From: Paenibacillus tianmuensis
GTDB lineage: Bacteria; Bacillota; Bacilli; Paenibacillales; NBRC-103111
NCBI RefSeq assembly: GCF_900100345.1
Contig: NZ_FMTT01000035.1
Coordinates: 1-61,257, forward strand
Direction of reading: 5' to 3'
DNA length: 61,257 nucleotides
Of the stretch, positions 1 to 7,768 are shown in pieces. The translations under genes were made by a program, and so were the position numbers. The notes beneath the pieces are model-generated. The model did not search any database. It worked only from the letters and a program-made list of their open reading frames with translations, and had not been told where the DNA came from. Each line of letters opens with the position of its first letter. Within the stretch, counting starts at the first letter, position 1.

Positions 1-425
1 AGCCAAAAAAGCAAAGCTCAAAAAGTTTCGAGAAAGTTTATCGTAGCGTGTTGCGATCCCACGGAATTGTTTGAGTTTGTTGAAAAAACATTCCACAACA
101 TGCCGTTCTTTATACTGGTAAAAGTCGCATTCCCAAGGATTTGCCGTATTCGATTTTGGAGGGATGCAGAACGTTGCGTCTTGGGATTCGATATACGTTC
201 GAATGTCATGGGTGCCATAGGCTTTATCGGCTAAAACAACGCTTCCGGACAGTGTGACGCCAGAGAGGACTTCAACCGCCACCGTGCAGTCATGGATATT
301 GCCAGGCGTTAAAAACAGGCGAATCGGATTACCCACTGCATCCACTACGGTGTGGATCTTGGTGTTTCGCCCCCCTCGGGAAAGTCCGATTTCTTGGTTG
401 GTTTCGGCGTACAGCATACAAGGAT
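1..425 (-). pseudogene. IS5-family transposase fragment (IS427-like), 5' truncated and running off the window
   Basis: The minus strand reads as the second half of a DDE transposase: a GLSRGGRNTKIH block, then LTPGNIHD, then DKAYG, then CDFYQYKERHVVECFFNK, the usual order in IS5-type orfB products. The frame stays open to base 1, so the C-terminus lies outside the window. Homology to the family stops near base 425. Upstream there is no matching N-terminal half before the TetR gene, so the element appears truncated at its 5' side. The longest ATG-initiated frame here (18-218) is in a different frame and is a shadow. Family assignment is by motif recognition only. Confidence 0.75.
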
Positions 426-515
426 AGCGGGATGATTCATTGTGTTACACAACAACCGGTGATTCAAGATAATGGTTTCATCTGAACGGGCAGGATAGAG
501 GAATAGCGACAGGAC

Positions 516-1106
516 CTATCCCAGCAGTTCTTTGGCTCCGTTCATCACTAAGGGCATAGTCTGTTTAACGAATGATTCCGCACTTATTAGACGCCCCTCA
601 TTGTTCCAAACGTAAGCCGCCCCATACATCCCCCAACTTAACATGATAGAAGCTGTATTTATTAAGAATTGCGCGTTTGGACTCGATAGCATCTTGTCTT
701 TGTCTATAAAGGAAAGAAGTATCGTTTGAATTTTTTCCTTTATTTGAATTTCGAATACAGGTCCAAGCGATTTATACCTTCTTTTGCACATAGTGCTTAG
801 ACCCTTGTGAAAATCGCATACACCCAGAAAAATACTCTGAATTGTTTCTTCATTTAATACTTCGTAACCGCTTATTCTACGATTTATGATTGTCATAAAT
901 GATTCTGTTAGTTTGGTCTCAAGAATTTCGAATTTATCTACAAAGTGCGCATAAAAAGTCGCTCTGTTAACAGTAGCCCGCTCTGCAATATCCCTAACGG
1001 TTATCGATTCAAAGTCTTTTTCTTGAATTAATGAAGCAAAAGCGTCTTGAAGGAGTCGCCGTGTACGTATCACACGAGGATCAGCTTCATTCTTTTTAAT
1101 TGTCAT
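516..1106 (-). CDS. TetR/AcrR family transcriptional regulator
   Basis: 196 residues. An N-terminal helix-turn-helix covers roughly residues 10-57, with the TetR signature ITVRDIAERATVNRATFYAHF at about 38-58. The rest is a helical C-terminal ligand/dimer domain of the short TetR type. The ATG follows GGGGAGA. It is divergent from the nitroreductase gene at 1296, and the 190-bp gap holds two GTTGT-N4-ACAAC palindromes that are probably its operators. It is likely an autoregulated repressor of the nitroreductase, responding to an unknown electrophile or drug. The ligand cannot be read from the sequence. Confidence 0.9.
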   Translation of the reverse strand: MTIKKNEADPRVIRTRRLLQDAFASLIQEKDFESITVRDIAERATVNRATFYAHFVDKFEILETKLTESFMTIINRRISGYEVLNEETIQSIFLGVCDFHKGLSTMCKRRYKSLGPVFEIQIKEKIQTILLSFIDKDKMLSSPNAQFLINTASIMLSWGMYGAAYVWNNEGRLISAESFVKQTMPLVMNGAKELLG

Positions 1107-1146
1107 GGTTAAGATCTCCCCAATAAAACGACATTATAGAAATGGT

Positions 1147-1160
1147 GTTGTCTATACAAC
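1147..1160. promoter_or_regulatory. Probable TetR operator 1 (GTTGT-N4-ACAAC)
   Basis: Perfect palindrome with 5-bp arms and a 4-bp centre, lying 41 bp upstream of the TetR start. A second site of identical design lies at 1225-1238. Confidence 0.6.
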
Positions 1161-1224
1161 GGTTTATGGTTATTGATGATTGCGTACCATTCGGTTGTTA
1201 TTATAACATATAAATACAACAAGT

Positions 1225-1238
1225 GTTGTTCAAACAAC
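1225..1238. promoter_or_regulatory. Probable TetR operator 2 (GTTGT-N4-ACAAC)
   Basis: Same arms and spacing as the site at 1147-1160. It is flanked by extra ACAAC/GTTGT half-sites (1216-1220 and 1243-1247), so the region 1216-1247 is a cluster of alternating half-sites just upstream of the nitroreductase gene. Confidence 0.6.
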
Positions 1239-1295
1239 TAATGTTGTATTGAAACAAAATGCTGAATGCCGCTTTTCCAAAAGGAGGAGAGAACC

Positions 1296-1958
1296 ATGTC
1301 GGTTTCACAACCGTCGCAAACGATGGAGCACCAACTTTTTTTTGATGTTATTCGAGAACGCCGGTCGGTTCGTAGCTATGATCCCGAGATCAAGATTTCG
1401 CGGGAGGAATTGACCGAAACATTGCGGCAAGCCACGCTGGCTCCTTCAGCCGCTAACCTGCAGCCGTGGCGGTTTCTCGTTATCGACTCGCCGGAGCTGA
1501 AGCAGAAGCTGCTTCCGATCGCATTCAATCAACAGCAAGTGGTCGAGGCTTCGGCTGTCATCGCCGTTCTTGGAGACCTCGAGAACATCCGGATGGCCGA
1601 GAAGATTTACGGCCAAGCTGTCGATGCGGGCTTCATGCCTGCGGATACGGCAAAATCGATGGTTGAACGCTATACCGGCATGTATTCGAGCATGCCGCCC
1701 GAGGCCATCCGCCAAATCGTTTATACTGACGGCGGGCTAGTATCGATGCAACTCATGCTTGTCGCCCGCGCTAAAGGCTACGACACGGTACCGATGGCCG
1801 GCTACGACAAACAAAAGTTCATGGAAGCTTTCCGCATATCAGAACGCTACGTTCCGATTATGCTGATCGCCATCGGCAAGGCGGCGAAGCCCGGTCATCC
1901 GACGGTGAGGCTGGCAGTCGATGATGTAGCTTTCTTTAACGAAATGCCTAAGGAATAA
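1296..1958 (+). CDS. Nitroreductase family protein
   Basis: 220 residues. It starts ERRSVRSYDPE and continues LAPSAANLQPWRF, the FMN-binding opening of the nitroreductase fold, and then GLVSMQLMLVARAKGYDTVPM, the second FMN-contacting helix. It is probably an NAD(P)H-dependent FMN oxidoreductase acting on nitro compounds or quinones in the cytoplasm. The ATG at 1296 is chosen over an upstream in-frame ATG at 1266 because AAAGGAGGAGAG ends 4 nt before it. It is divergent from the TetR gene and likely repressed by it. The physiological substrate is unknown. Confidence 0.88.
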   Translation: MSVSQPSQTMEHQLFFDVIRERRSVRSYDPEIKISREELTETLRQATLAPSAANLQPWRFLVIDSPELKQKLLPIAFNQQQVVEASAVIAVLGDLENIRMAEKIYGQAVDAGFMPADTAKSMVERYTGMYSSMPPEAIRQIVYTDGGLVSMQLMLVARAKGYDTVPMAGYDKQKFMEAFRISERYVPIMLIAIGKAAKPGHPTVRLAVDDVAFFNEMPKE

Positions 1959-1966
1959 CAAAATGT

Positions 1967-2012
1967 AAAAGACCTTGGCACCCGCATAAACAACGGCGAG
2001 CAAAGGTCTTTT
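1967..2012 (+). terminator. Hairpin after the nitroreductase gene
   Basis: Inverted arms AAAAGACCTT / AAGGTCTTTT separated by 26 nt, ending in TTTT. It sits 8 nt after the stop codon. The loop is long, so termination is plausible rather than certain. Confidence 0.5.
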
Positions 2013-2052
2013 ACAGGTTCTACGCATCAGATTCTAACAAGCCGTCGTACAG

Positions 2053-2260
2053 CTATATTCCGAAACGCTCCATTATTTCTGTACCTTCGCCAGAAACATT
2101 TATATGTACGTGAATATCATCGACAATAAAGTAAGAGGTTTGAAAATTATATAGTATCCGGTTGCATTCAAGTTTGTTGTAAAGAACAGCGACACTTCGC
2201 TGTTGGGGTTGTTGGGAATGGGAAGTAAGGATGCACCCTCGCCTGTTTACCGGACTGCAA
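2053..2260 (-). other. Unassigned open stretch without a clear start
   Basis: Between the nitroreductase terminator and the next gene, one minus-strand frame is open for about 65 codons and ends in TAG at 2053-2055. Its C-terminal translation (YFIVDDIHVHINVSGEG and following) looks protein-like. There is no convincing start codon with a ribosome binding site, and I do not recognise the family. It may be a gene remnant or chance. The remainder of 2012-2270 shows nothing else. Confidence 0.2.
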
Positions 2261-2271
2261 GGCTCCTAGAC

Positions 2272-2313
2272 AAAATGCAGCCCGCCCTCTAGCGAGGGAC
2301 GAGCTGCATTTTT
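2272..2313 (-). terminator. Terminator of the quinone reductase operon
   Basis: Strong hairpin with arms AAAATGCAGC / GCTGCATTTT and an internal CCCTC/GAGGG stem. On the minus strand it ends in a T-rich run and lies about 60 nt downstream of the reductase stop. Confidence 0.7.
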
Positions 2314-2372
2314 CGTTTTACTTACGTACGAACGGAAAAATTAATTGCGGCACAGGGGTACTTATACCGAGC

Positions 2373-3014
2373 TCACATCGCTTCAAGATCCAGCAGATAA
2401 TTTTTATACCGATCCAGATAACTTATGCGTTGCTCATCTGATATATATTCGGGTTGGTAGACGACAAAAGGATTCAAGACTTTGATGTGGGAATACTCTA
2501 GCATGCCGACTTCAATGTGTTTAATCCAATCTCTGATCGGTCCCTTTTGTCCTGTCAAGGAATAGGATTCTTCTGAAGCACCCGTGGTCATGATACATAC
2601 TGCCTTTCGGCCGCTTAAGTTTTGAGGAACACCGTCAATATGTCCATAAGCAAATCCATAGGCAAATACCCGATCGACCCACCCCTTCATGATTGCAGGC
2701 ATGGAAAACCACCATACCGGAAATTGGAACAAGATCAAGTCCGCCCATAGCACCTTGTCTTGTTCTTGCTGAATCTCTTCTGCAAAGCGTTTATGAATCG
2801 AGGAATTCATTTGCTCTGCAGATAGACTTAAAAACTCGCTGTTTTTTCGCTCCATAAAATCATAATAATCCGCAATGGGATTGAATTTCATTGTGTACAA
2901 ATCTGAAATCTGTACTTGATGCCCTGCTCCAGTCAGTGTTTCCACCGCCAGATTCTTCATTGTGGCATTGAAAGAGTTTTGTTCCGGGTGAGCATAAACG
3001 ATGAGTACCTTCAT
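2373..3014 (-). CDS. NAD(P)H-dependent quinone reductase, flavodoxin-like fold
   Basis: 213 residues. The N-terminus MKVLIVYAHPEQNSFN is the phosphate-binding loop of the flavodoxin-like NQO1/KefF/MdaB family. FQFPVWWFSMPAIMKGWVDRVF (about 95-116) is the family's substrate-side motif, and TTGASEESY follows. It probably reduces quinones by two electrons using FAD or FMN. The ATG has GGAGGT 5 nt upstream. It lies 84 bp downstream of the ECF41-type sigma factor on the same strand, and a TGTCACA element sits in that gap, so it is likely the sigma factor's target. ECF41 genes are usually paired with an oxidoreductase, decarboxylase or epimerase. Confidence 0.88.
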   Translation of the reverse strand: MKVLIVYAHPEQNSFNATMKNLAVETLTGAGHQVQISDLYTMKFNPIADYYDFMERKNSEFLSLSAEQMNSSIHKRFAEEIQQEQDKVLWADLILFQFPVWWFSMPAIMKGWVDRVFAYGFAYGHIDGVPQNLSGRKAVCIMTTGASEESYSLTGQKGPIRDWIKHIEVGMLEYSHIKVLNPFVVYQPEYISDEQRISYLDRYKNYLLDLEAM

Positions 3015-3048
3015 AGCTGACCTCCATTGTTTTTTTGATTGTACATTA

Positions 3049-3080
3049 ACGAATACAACTGAATGAGCAAATCTGTGACA
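3049..3080 (-). promoter_or_regulatory. Candidate ECF41-type promoter element (TGTCACA)
   Basis: The minus strand carries TGTCACA at 3080-3074, identical to the -35 heptamer reported for ECF41 targets. It sits about 60 bp before the reductase start. The nearest CGTC-like -10 is CGTT at 3052-3049, with a 21-nt spacer that looks too long, so only the -35 half is convincing. Confidence 0.4.
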
Positions 3081-3098
3081 ACGATGCGCAAAAAAAAA

Positions 3099-4001
3099 TC
3101 AGGATGGCAGTTCAAGCAAGCGGGCCGCGCTATTCAGTTTGTCCGGATTCATCATGACATAAACGCGCGAAATGGCCGAACCGTCCGGAGTGAAAGCCAG
3201 GGCGTAAACGCCAAACGGTTTGCCGCCATGCATCACCATGAAGCTGTTGTGGCCGTTGACGACAACCGACCGGATAACGCCATTCCGGAGATAGCGAGAA
3301 ATGGAAAAAGCCAACAAAGCCCGGACGCGGTCCCGGCCATAAATCGGATTGACCGCGGCTTTCGCTTTGCCGCCGCCGTCTGTAAGCAAGATGGCGTCTT
3401 CGCTCAGCAATTCGACGATGGAGGCGATATCTCCGGCTCGAAAGGCGGCACTGAACGATGCGCTGAGCGCCTCAGCTTCCGGATTCAAGGGTGCAATCGG
3501 CACGCTGGCGTCGTTCTTCTGTATGTCCAGCTTGCGCTTGCCGCGACTGAACAGTTGCCGGCAATTGACAGCAGATTTGCCGATCATTTCGCCGATATCC
3601 TCGAATGTGAAGCCGAGTGTTTCCCGCAGTACGAAAACAGCCCGTTCCGCCGAAGTCAGCCGCTGCATGACGACCAGATATGCGTAGGCGATGTCATCCT
3701 GCAGGGCCAGTGCTTCCGCGGGATTGCCTTCGACCGCTGTGACGATTGGTTCGGGCAGCCATGGGCCGATATAAGTAGTTTTCGCCTTGTGCGACGATTT
3801 GAGTTCGTTCAGGCAGCGGTTGGTGACAAGTTTGCACAGATACGCTTTCATATTGGCGATTTCGCCGGAATTGTGGTGCTGAAGCGAAACGAACACGTCC
3901 TGGACGACATCTTCGGCGTCCTGCGCCAATCCGAGCATCCGGTAGGCGATGGAGAAAAGAAGCTGGTGATACTGTTCATAAAGAGCATGGTAATCGAGCA
4001 T
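3099..4001 (-). CDS. RNA polymerase sigma factor, ECF41 (SigJ-like) family with SnoaL-like C-terminal domain
   Basis: 300 residues. Sigma region 2 lies at about 10-70 (AYRMLGLAQDAEDVVQDVF) and region 4 at about 108-157 (LRETLGFTFEDIGEMIGKSAVNCRQ). A SnoaL/NTF2-like domain follows from about 175. Two hallmarks of ECF41 are present: DGGGK at 208-212 and NPDKL at 285-289. In this family the C-terminal domain replaces an anti-sigma factor and controls activity in cis. The gene precedes a flavodoxin-fold oxidoreductase on the same strand, the expected partner type. No TGTCACA was seen in front of the sigma gene itself. Confidence 0.9.
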   Translation of the reverse strand: MLDYHALYEQYHQLLFSIAYRMLGLAQDAEDVVQDVFVSLQHHNSGEIANMKAYLCKLVTNRCLNELKSSHKAKTTYIGPWLPEPIVTAVEGNPAEALALQDDIAYAYLVVMQRLTSAERAVFVLRETLGFTFEDIGEMIGKSAVNCRQLFSRGKRKLDIQKNDASVPIAPLNPEAEALSASFSAAFRAGDIASIVELLSEDAILLTDGGGKAKAAVNPIYGRDRVRALLAFSISRYLRNGVIRSVVVNGHNSFMVMHGGKPFGVYALAFTPDGSAISRVYVMMNPDKLNSAARLLELPS

Positions 4002-4272
4002 TTTTGTCCATTCCCATTCATCCTGATTTTTAAAAGCCTCTTTCGAGACCTTGGCTTTCTGCGATTATCCCACAATTAGCTTAATGATGCTTTCAGTCCA
4101 ATACTTTGTTTCAGTCTAATCCTATAATCACACTCATACTCTTTCACTCGGCGGGCGAGGTCGTATCTTTCAATTTTACCACACAAAATGATAGTTGATC
4201 AGTGATAAATGTTGTCGTTCTTCGCCTAAAGGTAAGGGCTTTCTTGACGTTTTTACATTAAGAAAAAGAAAT

Positions 4273-4329
4273 TCCCCTTTAAGCTAGACCATGGTGTAAT
4301 CCTCAAACACATGGTCAGCTTAAAGGGGA
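4273..4329 (-). terminator. Long terminator hairpin after ugd
   Basis: Arms TCCCCTTTAAGCT / AGCTTAAAGGGGA, continuing inward with ACCAT/ATGGT. It lies 18 nt beyond the ugd stop. The A-run at 4263-4271 becomes a T-run on the minus strand. The region 4002-4272 between sigma factor and ugd shows no gene; its content is AT-rich and featureless apart from this hairpin. Confidence 0.7.
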
Positions 4330-4346
4330 TACATTATCCTTCGGCA

Positions 4347-5717
4347 CTATAGGCTACCGATACCTTCATAATCAAACCCCATTTCACGCAGTTCGATTGC
4401 CGGTAGGAAATTGCGTGTATCCAAAATATACGGAGTTTTCATGGCATCGTAGATTCGTTTCCAATCTAACTGCCGATAGTCCTTCCAATGCGTTAACAGT
4501 ACGAGCGCATTTGCACGGTCGACAGTCTCTTCGGCCTGATCGCAGAAGGTAATCGGCAGCTCGCCATGCAAAGTCCGAAACATGGTCATCCCCTTCGGAT
4601 CGTGGACTCTTATCTTCGCTCCAAATTGCAGCAGCTTGTGAATGATCGGTATCGCTTGCGTTTGACGCGCGTCATCCGTATCCGGCTTAAAGGTTAGTCC
4701 CAGAATCCCGATGGTCTTTCCGTTCAAGCTTTTCAATTTGTGTTGAATCTTGCCCACACAAAATTGGTACATCTGCTGGTTGGATTCGATTGCCGCTTTA
4801 ACGATGGCGAGCTCCTTCCCGTATTTTTGGCTGGTCGCCAATAACTCCCCCGTATCTTTGGGAAAACAGCTCCCGCTCCATCCGCTGGATACCTGCAAAA
4901 ACTTCTCCCCGATTCGCGAATCGAGTCCCATCCCTCTTGCAATATCCGCAACATTCGAGCCGAGCGCTTCGGATAATCGTGCAACTTCATTAATATAGCT
5001 AATTTTAACCGCTAAAAACGCATTGGAAGCATACTTGATCAATTCCGCGCTTTTCGCATCCGTTTCGAAATAGACGGCTTTCTGCCGGTTCTTGCAGGCT
5101 TCTAGTGGCAAAATCCTCGCAACATCTTCATCATAAAGCTGTTCGACGAATGGTTTATACAGCTCCCTCATGGTCGTTCTTGCTTTTAGATTTAGCGTGC
5201 CAATGACAATGCGGTCAGGGAAAAAAACGTCTTCTAACGCAAACCCTTCCCTCAAAAATTCAGGGTTGCTAAGGACTGCAAATTGCTCCTCCGCTTTTAA
5301 TCCCGATGCCTCTTCGATGATCATCGCGACCAGCTCGGTCGTGCCAACCGGAACCGTAGACTTGTTGACGATGACCGTGAACCGCTCCGTGTTCAAATGC
5401 TCTCCAATAGAACGGGCCGCAGCCTTCACAAAGCGCAAGTCTGCCGTACCGTCGGCAAGCGACGGCGTACCCACGCAAATAAACACAACATCCGCCTCAT
5501 GCACGTCATGAGCGGAAACGGAAGCCTTCAATGACGTACCGACTTGATGCTGAATAAGCGAATCCAGACCGGGCTCGAAGACCGGACTTCGCCCTGCGTT
5601 TATACAATCGACCTTGTGCTGGTCAACATCGATTACGGTTGTAGCATGCCCTGCCATCGCCAAGGCGGCAGCCGTGACACTTCCGACATAGCCCGAACCA
5701 ACGCATACCACCTTCAC
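4347..5717 (-). CDS. ugd: UDP-glucose 6-dehydrogenase
   Basis: 456 residues, full length for the UDP-glucose/GDP-mannose dehydrogenase family. The Rossmann motif GSGYVG is at 7-12, NKSTVPVGTT at 118-127, and the catalytic cysteine is Cys284 within GWSGSCFPKD. It oxidises UDP-glucose to UDP-glucuronate with two NAD+. The start is GTG. It overlaps the TGA of the upstream decarboxylase gene by 4 nt (GTGA), so the two are translationally coupled. With galU and the decarboxylase it forms a three-gene route from glucose-1-phosphate to UDP-xylose. It resembles TuaD/YwqF of Bacillus. Confidence 0.95.
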   Translation of the reverse strand: MKVVCVGSGYVGSVTAAALAMAGHATTVIDVDQHKVDCINAGRSPVFEPGLDSLIQHQVGTSLKASVSAHDVHEADVVFICVGTPSLADGTADLRFVKAAARSIGEHLNTERFTVIVNKSTVPVGTTELVAMIIEEASGLKAEEQFAVLSNPEFLREGFALEDVFFPDRIVIGTLNLKARTTMRELYKPFVEQLYDEDVARILPLEACKNRQKAVYFETDAKSAELIKYASNAFLAVKISYINEVARLSEALGSNVADIARGMGLDSRIGEKFLQVSSGWSGSCFPKDTGELLATSQKYGKELAIVKAAIESNQQMYQFCVGKIQHKLKSLNGKTIGILGLTFKPDTDDARQTQAIPIIHKLLQFGAKIRVHDPKGMTMFRTLHGELPITFCDQAEETVDRANALVLLTHWKDYRQLDWKRIYDAMKTPYILDTRNFLPAIELREMGFDYEGIGSL

Positions 5718-6691
5718 GCTCGATCCCCTCCGGCTGATTCGCTCAACTGCGCACGGTAAATCTCAATCGTTCGTACAAGTCCTTCCTCCAGTGTAATTTG
5801 AGGTTCCCAATCGAGGAGTTTTTTTGCTTTATCAATGACGGGACAACGCAGCTTGGGATCATCCTTCGGGAGGTCATGAAACGTGATGCGGCTGTTCGAA
5901 TGCGCCAGCTTCTTGACAAGCTCCGCAACATGCAATACCGTGTACTCTTGCGGATTTCCAAGGTTAATGATTTCCCCGGTAGCCGCTTTCTTCTCCATCA
6001 TCCTCATAAGTCCTTGTATCGTATCGTCTACATAGCAAAAAGACCTTGTCTGACTTCCGTCTCCGTAGACGGTGATGTCTTGTCCCCGTATAGCCTGGTT
6101 CACAAAATTGGAGATCACTCGTCCATCGTCGTTGCGCAGGTTTGCCGAATAAGTGTTGAAAATACGCGCAACCTTGACCTGTACTTGAAATTGACGATAA
6201 TACTCATAGCAGTATACTTCACCGAGCCGCTTGGCTTCATCGTAACAAGCTCGGGGTCCCCATGTATTGACGTTCCCCCGATACATCTCCCGCTGCGGGT
6301 GAACCTCCGGATCTCCATAGGCTTCGCTTGTGCTGGTGTAAACCATTCTCGCTCCATTGGATTTCGCCAGCTCCAGCATATGCTTCGTTCCGATGGTATT
6401 GACAGCGATCGTATCCAGAGCGGCCGATTGATAAAATTTAGGCGATGCGGGGGAGGCCAAATGATAAATTTCTTCAACCCCTGCCAACTTTTTCATCTTC
6501 ACCATACTTTCCGATACGACATCCATTTGGATAAACGTGAAGTTGGCATGGTCTCGTATCTCTGCCAGATTGCTAACTCTACCCGTCAGCAAATTATCTA
6601 TTCCGATCACTTGGTTTCCGTCGGCCAGCAGCTTTCGGGTTAGACACGAACCGAGAAATCCGGCGGCACCCGTCACAATGACTTTTTTCAA
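5714..6691 (-). CDS. UDP-glucuronate decarboxylase (UDP-xylose synthase) family SDR
   Basis: 325 residues from a TTG start. The NAD-binding GAAGFLG is at 8-14, the TSTSEAYGDPEVHPQ block starts near 119, and the catalytic Tyr150-x3-Lys154 lies in RACYDEAKR. The STSEAYGDP...GPRACYDE combination is typical of UDP-glucuronate decarboxylase and not of 4-epimerases. The product would be UDP-xylose. TTG at 6691 is preferred because GAGGTGG ends 5 nt upstream; an in-frame GTG at 6700 lies inside that site. It is sandwiched between galU (18-nt gap) and ugd (overlap), which supplies its substrate. A related 4-keto-producing activity cannot be excluded. Confidence 0.85.
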   Translation of the reverse strand: MKKVIVTGAAGFLGSCLTRKLLADGNQVIGIDNLLTGRVSNLAEIRDHANFTFIQMDVVSESMVKMKKLAGVEEIYHLASPASPKFYQSAALDTIAVNTIGTKHMLELAKSNGARMVYTSTSEAYGDPEVHPQREMYRGNVNTWGPRACYDEAKRLGEVYCYEYYRQFQVQVKVARIFNTYSANLRNDDGRVISNFVNQAIRGQDITVYGDGSQTRSFCYVDDTIQGLMRMMEKKAATGEIINLGNPQEYTVLHVAELVKKLAHSNSRITFHDLPKDDPKLRCPVIDKAKKLLDWEPQITLEEGLVRTIEIYRAQLSESAGGDRA

Positions 6692-6709
6692 TGAATCCAC
6701 CTCAGTCGA

Positions 6710-7585
6710 TCATTCTTCGACGCTTCTCAGAAATTTATGCAAAAAAAGTTTAAATTTCTCGCTTACATCGTCGTTTTTAACAGCCAATTCAACGTTGGCC
6801 TGAAGAAAACCTAACTTATCGCCAACATCATATAATTTTCCTTCGTACTCATACGCCCATAACAATTGTTCCTGTATGAGTTGTTGAAGGGCATCCGTTA
6901 ACTGAATCTCCCCGCCTGCTCCGACCTGCATTTCCTCTAAAAATGAAAAAATCTTCGGATCTAAAATATATCTTCCAATGATCGCTATATTTGAAGGGGG
7001 AGCCTCTGGAGGTTTTTCAATCAAATCCGTAACCAGGGTCAGCTGTTCGCTTACTTTCTTCCCCTCTACAATGCCGTACTTGCTTGTCTCCGACCAATCT
7101 ACCCGTTGGACTGCGATAACCGATGACTGTTTTTCATGGTAGATATGGAGTAGCTGTTGTAAGCAAGGCACTTGACTATCGACAACCATATCTCCTAATA
7201 GAACCGCAAAAGGCTCATTACCAATAAACGGACGAGCGCACCCAATCGCATGACCGAGTCCGAGTGCCTGCTCCTGCACGACATAATGAATCGTAGCCAA
7301 TGAGCTGATGTCCTCGACGAGTCTTAACAATTCCAGCTTGTTGCGCTCTTTCAAGATGAATTCGAACTCAAGGTTCTTATCGAAATGATGCTGAATCGAT
7401 CGTTTGTTATCTCCGATCACAATGTAAATGTCATGAATTCCGGATTGAACGGCCTCTTCTACGATATATTGAATCGTCGGCTTATCGACGATCGGCAGCA
7501 TCTCTTTCGGTATCGATTTCGTCACGGGAAGAAATCGGGTACCAAGGCCGGCCGCAGGAATGACCGCTTTGCGAATCGTTTTTAT
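6710..7585 (-). CDS. galU: UTP-glucose-1-phosphate uridylyltransferase with apparent AUA start
   Basis: The recognisable protein begins KTIRKAVIPAAGLGTRFLP and includes the nucleotide-binding GLGTR (13-17) and PKEMLPIVDKP. Counted from the codon that aligns with the family's initiator Met, it has 291 residues, as in Bacillus GtaB. That codon is ATA (7585-7583), placed 8 nt after a perfect AAGGAGG. No ATG, GTG or TTG lies between it and the motif; the next possible start, GTG at 7525, would delete the active-site loop. It makes UDP-glucose for the following two genes. Either AUA initiation, a start-codon mutation or a base error explains this. Confidence 0.88.
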   Translation of the reverse strand: MKTIRKAVIPAAGLGTRFLPVTKSIPKEMLPIVDKPTIQYIVEEAVQSGIHDIYIVIGDNKRSIQHHFDKNLEFEFILKERNKLELLRLVEDISSLATIHYVVQEQALGLGHAIGCARPFIGNEPFAVLLGDMVVDSQVPCLQQLLHIYHEKQSSVIAVQRVDWSETSKYGIVEGKKVSEQLTLVTDLIEKPPEAPPSNIAIIGRYILDPKIFSFLEEMQVGAGGEIQLTDALQQLIQEQLLWAYEYEGKLYDVGDKLGFLQANVELAVKNDDVSEKFKLFLHKFLRSVEE

Positions 7586-7768
7586 TCGAACTCCCTCCTT
7601 TCACGATGCTCGGCTCATAACATCCTATGAAGAATAGCCGTACTGCGCTATCAGCTAATGTACGCATAACGTTGGTTTAGATGAAATTGATGAACTTGCC
7701 GTGTCACATCCTACGAACTAAGCATATAACTTGAAATAGCCTGACTCCTAGAAGGGATGTGACCGCCG
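7586..7768. other. Divergent intergenic region, galU / GT2 gene
   Basis: 183 bp separating leftward galU from the rightward glycosyltransferase. It must hold two promoters. A CATATAAC stretch at 7721-7728 loosely resembles a sporulation -10, but it fails the SigmaK pattern at two positions. No clear inverted repeat was seen. Confidence 0.3.

Noticed and set aside
3063..4079. 338-codon plus-strand frame opposite the ECF41 gene
   Set aside because: Exactly antisense to a well-supported sigma factor gene; no family pattern.
7716..7735. Possible sporulation -10 (CATATAACT) before the GT2 gene at 7769
   Set aside because: Fails the CATANNNTA pattern at the last two positions and has no matching -35.
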